Below are positions 56,792 through 64,000 of a stretch of 64,000 bases of DNA, piece by piece. This stretch comes from Tetramitus jugosus (lineage: Eukaryota; Heterolobosea; Eutetramitea; Acrasida; Vahlkampfiidae). Within the stretch, counting starts at the first letter, position 1; each line of letters opens with the position of its first letter. The stretch spans positions 310,001 through 374,000 of the forward strand of contig OW569382.1 in the NCBI GenBank assembly GCA_937625935.1, read 5' to 3'. Below the pieces are notes generated by a model. The model saw only the letters and a program-made list of their open reading frames with translations, was not told where the DNA came from and ran no database searches. The position numbers and the translations under genes are program-made.

Positions 56792-56856
56792 TCACTTAAT
56801 CAACCATGGTTGATCCTCTACTTACTTGAAGGGGGTTCAAGATCTAATGATCAGCC

Positions 56857-58971
56857 CTAATATTTCACAGATTTCAGTTTCATGCTGACTGAAACAACGA
56901 GACTCCTGTCATTCTTGTCACAATACTTCTCAAAAGTTCCTGTCGGTATGCAAGCCTCATCGTCCAGTTCGTCTTCCTCACCATCAATGTCACAGTGAAT
57001 GGTTTGTTTGTCAATCAAGAACAGTTGGTCCATATCAGACGCATCATCAGGCTCAATCACTACCACCTCGACTTCCACTCCCACACAAACTGGAATGGTG
57101 TAGTCTGAGATGCACTTGAGTCTACATACAACAACATTTCCGCTTCCTGTGGTTCGCGATGGTTCCAACTCGAGCAACCACTCAAACCCACACAGCTCAA
57201 ATGAAGAGAAAACCTCCTTATCTCCAGTCTTGTATTGTGACATATCCTTAAGTCTAATCGATAACAACATGTCGTTATCAACATCCTTGTTCTGTTTCTC
57301 AATGGCTGACAATAAACGACGTTCATATTTGACCGAGGAATTACTCGCATTCCCTCCTGTTGTACTGCTGTCGAGAGCATGAACCAAATTATAAAGCATA
57401 AATGAACATTCACTCAAGGTCTCAGTTTCTCCTTGACTCAATTCAGGGAAGAGAGAAATCATCACCGGGTAGGACTCAACGTTAGTATTGTCCAGCTCAA
57501 TGGCTTTGTGTAAGCTAGCAAGAATATCCGATCGTTCTCGAACAGGTGCCCATGTCTTTACCTTCGCCCCTTGATGCCACTCGATCGCCTCCACAATTAA
57601 CTTTGACGCGAGGTTCTGGTTCAAGTACCGTTGGTTCTCGTAATGAGCGATCAGATCTGTGAATGCCTTATCTGTAACATTGAACAATTCCTGACTATCA
57701 ACAGAATCTTTAGTTTCAATAATTTTCGTATTGAACTGCTGTACTCGCTCCCAATTCTCCAATTGTGTATTGTATTGAACAAATTCGAGAAGCATAGCTC
57801 GATTCAACACACGTTTGCGCTTGTCCAAAATTTTCGCTGAACAATCTTTGATAAACTGTTCCAATTCATCCGAAGGAGCAATGACCAGTTCTGGAGTGCT
57901 GTTTACAATCTTCATCACATCGAACAACGATTCATAAAACTGCACATCACATCCTCTTGACTCGTGTGTTTGTGTAATGTCCATCTTGAGCTTCAGCATT
58001 GCAACCAGAGGTTTCTGAAGTTTTGCAAACAACTTCAACTTTTCACTCAATAACTCGATTCTTCGTAGTGGAGTCTGCAAATTATTGTTCAACTCTAAAC
58101 ACCGATCAATCAGCTTCTCTACGCAATTCATGGATCTATTCTCGCGGGACCACTTGTTGATCATTTTCATTCCCTTCTTGATGACTCTCTCCTTGTAATC
58201 GTCTAACAATGTCTTGGCAAACACATTGACATAGAATGAACAGCTCTTTAGTTCTTTGCCAGTACTGGGCTCCATACTATGATCCTCCAACCAATTCCTC
58301 AACGATGATCGATCATAAATCTTCTCTGGAGACTCATTGAGAGACACAGGAACCTTGATTAAGCATCTGGAAATACAACAGACAAAATTGGGATCATCAC
58401 TCAACAATTTTTTCATCTTCTTGTCTTCCTTGGCACTCAACTCGTCTTTTGCCAACGTCTTTTTTGGCTCTTCAATGTCAGTCGTAGTAGTTGAAGCGCC
58501 TTGTTGTTGAGCACTTGAACCAACTGAATGCTTCTGCTGCTGCTCATGAGACATCTTGTGCTTCTTTCTCACTTGTTCCAAATGTTCCTTGACCTTTAGT
58601 GATCGCTGTTGAATCTTGGCCTCGCATTCTCTGTCACTCTCCTCACCACTATCATCATCGTCATCATCTTCACTTGTTCTTCTCTTTCTCTTGAGTGCAT
58701 GACTTGGTGTAGTTGTGGTAGTCGTGGCAGCAGTAGTCGTCGTCGTAGTAATATCGACTGTCGTTGTGGCAGTGGAAGTTCCAGCAGTTCCATTGCTGCT
58801 GTTAGTGTTGCTATTGTTAGTGTTGTTGTTGTTGTTAGCAGATACAATGAGAATATCAAACAAGTCTCTGGGGAACATGGGAGTGCTTGGAGATATGTTG
58901 GTGGAGGCTGCATGACGGAGCACCACTTCAGCAGCAGTGCTGTTGCTCACAGGCATATCAGAATCCATCAT
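56857..58971 (-). CDS. U-box E3 ubiquitin ligase-like protein with possible MATH-type C-terminus
   Basis: A 704-residue protein from ATGATG at 58971-58966. The N-terminal 170 residues are Asn/Thr-rich with acidic and basic runs. A U-box is at about 195-255 (FVCCISRCLIKVPVSLNESPEKIYDRSSLRNWLEDHSMEPSTGKEL, read in parts: an uncommon Cys-rich start, then the YDRSSLRNWLE helix and the EPSTGKEL loop). U-boxes recruit E2 enzymes without zinc. A helical middle (about 260-560) follows. Residues about 590-700 (EVFSSFELCGFEWLLELEPS, later RSLVVSVSMKLKS) look like a TRAF/MATH fold. The partner is unknown, and the MATH call is tentative. Confidence 0.82.
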   Translation of the reverse strand: MMDSDMPVSNSTAAEVVLRHAASTNISPSTPMFPRDLFDILIVSANNNNNTNNSNTNSSNGTAGTSTATTTVDITTTTTTAATTTTTTPSHALKRKRRTSEDDDDDDSGEESDRECEAKIQQRSLKVKEHLEQVRKKHKMSHEQQQKHSVGSSAQQQGASTTTTDIEEPKKTLAKDELSAKEDKKMKKLLSDDPNFVCCISRCLIKVPVSLNESPEKIYDRSSLRNWLEDHSMEPSTGKELKSCSFYVNVFAKTLLDDYKERVIKKGMKMINKWSRENRSMNCVEKLIDRCLELNNNLQTPLRRIELLSEKLKLFAKLQKPLVAMLKLKMDITQTHESRGCDVQFYESLFDVMKIVNSTPELVIAPSDELEQFIKDCSAKILDKRKRVLNRAMLLEFVQYNTQLENWERVQQFNTKIIETKDSVDSQELFNVTDKAFTDLIAHYENQRYLNQNLASKLIVEAIEWHQGAKVKTWAPVRERSDILASLHKAIELDNTNVESYPVMISLFPELSQGETETLSECSFMLYNLVHALDSSTTGGNASNSSVKYERRLLSAIEKQNKDVDNDMLLSIRLKDMSQYKTGDKEVFSSFELCGFEWLLELEPSRTTGSGNVVVCRLKCISDYTIPVCVGVEVEVVVIEPDDASDMDQLFLIDKQTIHCDIDGEEDELDDEACIPTGTFEKYCDKNDRSLVVSVSMKLKSVKY

Positions 58972-59287
58972 ATGAATGTGTTTTTTGGTTTAGGTTGAGT
59001 AAAAAGCTTTTAACCGTCTTTAAGCTTTTGAGTGCACTTGTTTTTTCGTGTGCGTTTCGGCAACTGAAAAACCTTCACGAAAAACTGAGTGTTGTGTTTT
59101 TGTTGGTGGTTGGGTGACGCTCACAAAGGGATCTGTAAGCTTTTTCTGAAGCTTACTGGTTCAAGTGCACAGAAAGCCTTTTTCAGCCAGTTCCAGTTCC
59201 AAAGATAACTGGAATTATTTTAGTTAGTTGAACATGCATTTCGGTTACAAAATCACCCAAAAAAGAATTTATTATTCCGATTCTCCT
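58972..59287. other. Intergenic region, no gene seen
   Basis: 316 bp between two minus-strand genes, containing AAGCTTTT-type repeats near 59005-59030 and 59135-59155. It probably holds the promoter of the U-box gene. Confidence 0.45.
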
Positions 59288-60214
59288 TCAAAACGAAGCA
59301 CCAATCAACACGGTCATGAAACCAGCACCCAACAAGAATGACACAATACCGTACCTCAGTTTCATAAAATAGCTCTTTGCTTCATACATGTTCTCCTGTC
59401 TCTCCGCGATATACTTGCCCAGGATCGCCACTGACAACGTGTCCACCAAGTTGACCATTTGCTTTTGTCCTTGTTTCTGTGCTTGATTTCTCTGCGCACT
59501 CAACTCTGCCGTATTGTACACATTAGTCGACAAATTCCTCACAATCTGATCCTCTGTAAAGTGTTGAATCACAAGTTGTCTTTCCTTTGGCAACACCAAA
59601 TGACTCAATGGCGCACCACGCTCATCCAACAATGGTGCCTCAGGATCAAAATACCGCTTCACCTTTACAAAATACACCAAGACTTGTTCTTCCGTCGCGA
59701 CCATTGAGGAACTTTCCAACACTGTAAACGGCAAAATACTTTGTTCGTCCACATCTAACCATAGCTCTTCATTCGCATACTGTACAATTGCTTTTCTAGG
59801 ATCGTCATGCAACTGAGATTTTAACAATAGACTTGGTACCTGTGAAATGTGTGATTGTTGTTTATCAAGATTTTCAGTGCTTCTTTGTTGTTGTTGCTGT
59901 AATTGTGCTTTTTGAATCAATAGAATATTGTTTTGAGGATCACTGAGGAGTAGTGCAACTCTAATCTTTTTGTGAGGTGCGACAGTGTTGGTTCTTGTTT
60001 GAACATGTCGTTGTTGTTGTTGTTGATTCGACACATTGATGTTATTGTTGTTGTTGGAAGAAGTTTGTGTTGTTCGTAGAAAAGGTGTGAAAAGTGGTCG
60101 TTGAATGCTGTGAAATGTTCGTTTGGTTGTTTGGTTGTTGAGCATCATGCATGATGTTCTTGATGCTTGAGCGACCATGAACGATCGTCGAATGAATGCT
60201 GATGACATGATCAT
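59288..60214 (-). CDS. Nudix-like protein, probable mitochondrial, C-terminal membrane helix
   Basis: A 308-residue protein starting MIMSSAFIRRSFMVAQASR. The Arg/Ser/Thr-rich, acid-poor first 45 residues look like a mitochondrial targeting sequence. RVALLLSDPQNNILLIQKAQ near residue 84 and then DDPRKAIVQYANEELWLDVDE near 135 follow the layout of a Nudix domain. The Nudix box is incomplete: the expected R-E-x-x-E-E-x-G is changed to Q-Y-A-N-E-E-L-W. Catalysis is therefore doubtful. The C-terminus ends in a hydrophobic helix (LRYGIVSFLLGAGFMTVLIG), suggesting tail anchoring. Gln and Asn runs are present. Confidence 0.78.
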   Translation of the reverse strand: MIMSSAFIRRSFMVAQASRTSCMMLNNQTTKRTFHSIQRPLFTPFLRTTQTSSNNNNNINVSNQQQQQRHVQTRTNTVAPHKKIRVALLLSDPQNNILLIQKAQLQQQQQRSTENLDKQQSHISQVPSLLLKSQLHDDPRKAIVQYANEELWLDVDEQSILPFTVLESSSMVATEEQVLVYFVKVKRYFDPEAPLLDERGAPLSHLVLPKERQLVIQHFTEDQIVRNLSTNVYNTAELSAQRNQAQKQGQKQMVNLVDTLSVAILGKYIAERQENMYEAKSYFMKLRYGIVSFLLGAGFMTVLIGASF

Positions 60215-60273
60215 GCTGCTTTTTTAAATTGTTGTTTTTTGTGTCCCCAGGTAGATTAGATTTTGTTTGTTGT

Positions 60274-62779
60274 TTATGGTTTCATACTGGATTGCTTTTG
60301 CGTATTGGAGAGCATTTGTATCTCTTTCAATAGCTGGGCAGCTTGTTCTTTTTGCGAGTATGTAGGATATTGTTGCAGCAGCATGAGGCAGTGAATCTTT
60401 GCTTGTTCATAGTCTGGTGGTTTGGCCTCTCTCATGTGATACTTGGTTAGGAACAATAGGATGCCTGCTTCGATTTCGTCGCCCAATATGACATGATCTC
60501 GTTCACTTTGTTGCAAGTTGATGCACTTTGTATAGAAGTGAGCGGCTTGAGCATTATCACCCATCTTTCGATACAGCTCTCCCATCTTGACCAACGATTT
60601 GACTTGTTCTCCATTCTCTCTACTTCGTTGATAGCATCGAAGTGCATCGCGATACTGCTCAAGAGTTTCATAGCATCCTGCCAATGCACTCCACATTCTT
60701 CCATCGTACGGCCTCAGGGCACATGCTTTACTGTAGTAGTACAAGGCATAGTGTGGCATGCTTAGAATTTCATATGTTTGACCCAGACCATACCAAGCTC
60801 TATAATCTCTTGGTTGAATGTCAACAGCTGTTCGGTATGCACTGACTGCAGCTGTCGTGTTCTTCATTTCGACGTACTCGTGACCCATCAGAGTCCATGC
60901 ACTCAAGAATGAAGGATTCAATTGCAGTGCTCGTTTAAAATAAATTACAGCTCGTTCGTGTTCACCTCTCATTGAATAATAATTACCTAGTACACAGCAA
61001 GTTTCTGGCTTGTACTTGTGTGTTTTGTGCAATTCGTGACCCAGCACTGACAATTCTTGTTTCATACCTCTAATGTAATAAATATTGGAAAATGTGTGCA
61101 TGTGTTCATATCGGTATGGATCATGCTTGCGGATCAGCATGAATAATTCCAGTGCCTTATCAAATCGTTGCAAGTGATAATTGGTCAATGCCAATTCACA
61201 GATAATGTACAGCGAGTTTGGCATGGCTTGATTCTTGATCGCAATCAATGATTGAGCCACTTGTTCAAATGTGCTCGTCGTCGCGGGAGCACTCTCACTG
61301 TCATTGATGCCCGTTTGATTCTGTACACCAGTTTGCGAAAAACTGGCTTCGATTTGCAACTTTGCCCGAAACAATTCTCTCACAACAATGAACACTGTCT
61401 TCTTCTGAGAGTCCACCGGATTCAATTGCTTGTACTTTTGATTTAGCAAGTGAAATACCTCCATTGGGCTGATTGTCACAGGTGCCTGGTGATTCGACAC
61501 ACCACCATTATGACTCATGACACTATTGCTCGTTGTAATGTTAGTCTGCAAAATAGTGACAATTTCGTGCCAAGCGCTCCACAGCAACGGGTTGCGAACC
61601 ACAGATTCAACCAACATGAATATTGCCTTTTGAGTTGCCTTTAGTTCTTTCAATACGATTGCAAACCTGATTTTGTTCAAACAACATCAATAGTGTTAGA
61701 AAAGTCCATATTTTGACTTGGCCAAATGATTTGTTACAAACAAGCAAGTGACATACAAGTAAAACAAGTAGGCATCCATTTGTACCAAACCACCTGTACT
61801 CTGTCTCATTGTTCTCTCATGCAATGTCGTTAATTCATTCGATAAATGCAACAATTTTGCATTCTTTGAATTTTCAACCACTGACTTTGCACCGAATCCA
61901 GTCAATTTTGGATTGGTAGCACCACCCTGAGTACCATTGATCACATTCACACCACCACCACCACCAGCATTACTCTGCGACGCAATCTTGACTGCTCTCT
62001 GTTCGAGCTTGTGCCTCTCTTTTGATTGTTCTCCAGACTATCATACATTCACATGCACATTTCATGTAACCAATTCCACATATGAACACACACAAAACAA
62101 ACACGAAAAATTTGTCAATATAAGAACAACAGTGTTATCTGGAGGGGAAAAAGGATGAAAATGCAACACATACGAGATACCGGGAATAAAGTGACAAAAA
62201 CAGCACTTTTCGATTCAAATTTGAATTTTTCAACCGAAGCAATGCATTTTCATCTTTTAACAAATTCATGGATGACATGTTTCGATGATGAAAATGATTC
62301 GATTCATCTCCACCAGTGTTATTGTCCATATTCTGATGATGATGATGATGATGAAGAGCACTAATGGATGAAAGAATGTGAACACATCGATCATATTCTT
62401 TCAAATCAAACAAACTCTTTGCAAACAAAAATTTATCTTGCATAATCCACTCTTCCATATCTATTCCATCCTCACCTTCATTATTATTCATACTATTATT
62501 GTTATTGTTACTATTGATATTATTGTTATTGCGTAACAGTGCAGAAATGGGACTCGTAATTTCATATTCTTCAAAATTGGGTTTGATTTGTGTCGATTTA
62601 CCAATGGATGATGATGGCACAGGCAAACCAATCAATTGTTCACCTAACCACTTGGAACTGTAGAGGAGACCTCTACTCGAACACTCTGTAATGGTGTAGT
62701 GCATCGAAGAACGAAGGTATGATATTTGTTCATCACTTAGCTTTTGATTGTTGCTTGTTGCACTGTTTTGGTGGTTCAT
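60274..62779 (-). CDS. CDC23: Anaphase-promoting complex subunit 8 (CDC23), three exons
   Basis: A TPR scaffold subunit of APC/C, the E3 ligase that drives mitotic exit. Exons are 62779-62174, 62037-61757 and 61666-60274; introns start GTATGT and end TAG or CAG. The joined frame is 759 residues, and the second junction (phase 2) restores ...FYL-FAIVLKELK, matching the family. TPR blocks include RNPLLWSAWHEIV, TFSNIYYIRGMKQELSVLGHEL, TCCVLGNYYSMRGEHERAVIYF, SAWTLMGHEYVEMKNT and YRAWYGLGQTYEILSMPHYALYY (read in parts). It is longer than animal CDC23 because of Asn and His runs in the N-terminal part. Confidence 0.95.
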
Positions 62780-62876
62780 TTATTGATTGTGCTTTGCTTG
62801 CTGCAAAAGAGAAACTCTTTTGACCGCGAAAATGTTTTTGGGCGCCAAACAGAATTACTCCGTATGGTGCATACAA

Positions 62877-64000
62877 TCAGTGGAGCAAAAACCCATCGAC
62901 CAGACCGTGTTTCACTGCTGCATCAAAGAGCTTTGACATGCTGGTGACCGAGAGAGGATCATTATTGTTGTTGTTCGTAGTTGGTGCAGGAGAGTCAGAT
63001 GTTTGGTGCTCGAGCGATGGCTCCCGATCACAAATGTCATATGCTGGGAAATCGAGCCTGTTGAGACATGTGTGAGCCACAGGCAAGTATCTGTTCTTGT
63101 TTTCACTCTTTGGCACTCTGACGCAACAGATTGTGAAATTGGGATAGAGACCTCGGAAGCCCTCGGGAGGTACACAGCTGGTGCCCGTTACAAACTGCAG
63201 GAGCTGAGACCGTTGTGTATCACTCATCTCGCCAACCATCTTCCAGAAATGATGAATCGTGGGATGTGACTCTGAAAAACCTGCCTCATACTTGCAGTGC
63301 TGCTGCCAGTCTCGAACAGAAATTGTTGGCTTTCCACACAGCAATAGCTCCAGCTCTGACTCGGAAAATATGCTAAAATATGGGCGTGGTATAATGCTGT
63401 ACAATCCAGATAAAAACAGAGTTAACTGAGGTCTCACGCTCTCAACGAGCTTCCACCGTGAATACAACTCGACAAATTGTCTCTTGTTTTCATTGGTGAC
63501 TGGTATTTGATCACCGTCGTACACTAGAGGGAAAGTGTTGTTGCTTCCAAAGTCATTCAGCTCAGCACTGAACGTTAGGTACATGTGTTCCACTTGGTCA
63601 TATGACAGAATATTCTTCATTGCCAAAAACATGCTTGGATCACAATACTCCAAATCTTCAAATGTAATGGGTTTTCCAATAATCATTTTGAATATGACTC
63701 TCGAAAAATGAGTATCCATCAGATTCATATCGTACAAACACTTGCCCACAAGCTTTCCAATAAATGTAAAATATTGCAAATGATCTTCATTAACCACACT
63801 AGTTGGATTTGGATGGTAGGTGCCATTCATACCCGTTTTCAAGAACAAGGCATTATTGCGATCCAAAATCTGCTCACTCAATAATTTGTAAAACTCTCGG
63901 GTCACACCACCCATGTCCAAACCAGGTTCATGCGCAAAAAAGATGTACATTGGTCGCCTAAGGTCAGATTGCGTCATTGTAGAAAAGTGCTTACATGCAT
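62877..64000 (-). CDS. HECT-domain E3 ubiquitin ligase, N-terminal part outside the window
   Basis: The catalytic HECT domain is nearly complete: LRRPMYIFFAHEPGLDMGGVTREFYKLLS at its start, NEDHLQYFTFIGKLVGKCLYD, ELELLLCGKPTISVRDW, LLQFVTGTSCVPPEGFR and the active-site block LPVAHTCLNRLDFPAY, where the Cys forms the ubiquitin thioester. The frame is open to the window edge, so ATG 63977 is probably internal. After FPAY an Asn/Ser/Pro-rich insert of about 30 residues precedes the terminal helix (SMSKLFDAAVKHGLVDGF), where most HECT proteins have none. The class is undecidable without the N-terminus. Confidence 0.93.
   Translation of the reverse strand, partial: ACKHFSTMTQSDLRRPMYIFFAHEPGLDMGGVTREFYKLLSEQILDRNNALFLKTGMNGTYHPNPTSVVNEDHLQYFTFIGKLVGKCLYDMNLMDTHFSRVIFKMIIGKPITFEDLEYCDPSMFLAMKNILSYDQVEHMYLTFSAELNDFGSNNTFPLVYDGDQIPVTNENKRQFVELYSRWKLVESVRPQLTLFLSGLYSIIPRPYFSIFSESELELLLCGKPTISVRDWQQHCKYEAGFSESHPTIHHFWKMVGEMSDTQRSQLLQFVTGTSCVPPEGFRGLYPNFTICCVRVPKSENKNRYLPVAHTCLNRLDFPAYDICDREPSLEHQTSDSPAPTTNNNNNDPLSVTSMSKLFDAAVKHGLVDGFLLH

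Overview
The window is nuclear DNA from a compact-genome protist. Genes are closely packed on both strands. Introns are few and short, with GTATGT, GTAAGT or GTGAGT donors. Intergenic spaces are AT-rich, and many proteins carry Asn, Gln, Ser or Thr runs. The gene set (WASH, GARP, AP-2, V-ATPase, APC/C, lipin, SUMO protease) is generally eukaryotic. The overall style best fits a heterolobosean amoeboflagellate such as Naegleria; that assignment is my inference, not a search result.

Layout. 36-17686: a myosin missing its 5' end, strumpellin (WASHC5, 3 exons), a mitochondrial HIBCH-type hydrolase, a two-helix membrane protein, a SUKH-like protein, lipin, an HNH/zinc-knuckle protein, an LRR membrane protein, an EF-hand protein, a TMEM135-like protein and a small unknown. 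17898-19407: tRNA-Thr with a retroelement copy directly upstream. 19480-33521: two head-to-head F-box genes, decayed retroelement fragments, a coiled-coil protein, AP-2 sigma, V-ATPase c'', a large unknown, a TM2-like protein, an Ulp2/SENP-type SUMO protease and an ARB2/FAM172 protein. 33781-36593: a nested mobile-element island around an elongator tRNA-Met gene whose D-loop is split by a 1.3-kb element with terminal inverted repeats. 37064-55353: an F-box/ankyrin giant, an erythromycin-esterase-like pseudoenzyme, a CPSF_A/DDB1-superfamily protein, VPS53, a tandem pair of unknown paralogs and an EGF-repeat surface protein. 55547-56791: tRNA-Leu with two further retroelement copies upstream. 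56857-64000: a U-box protein, a Nudix-like membrane protein, APC8/CDC23 and the end of a HECT E3 ligase.

The most interesting signal is mobile. All three tRNA genes have a non-LTR-retrotransposon-derived copy starting about 40-70 bp upstream and pointing away from the tRNA. Several copies carry only a first-ORF-like protein plus a shared 3' end (AATAAA, hairpins, GTTGTAT, A-run). One ORF2 fragment is bounded by a perfect 21-bp target duplication lying 41-61 bp upstream of the tRNA. This resembles the tRNA-targeted TRE5 elements of Dictyostelium. A second kind of element has cut into the D-loop of tRNA-Met itself.

Functionally, WASHC5, AP-2 sigma, VPS53 and V-ATPase c'' all belong to endosomal and endocytic traffic. 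U-box, HECT, APC8, SUMO-protease and several F-box genes belong to ubiquitin/SUMO control. I see no operon-like logic linking them.
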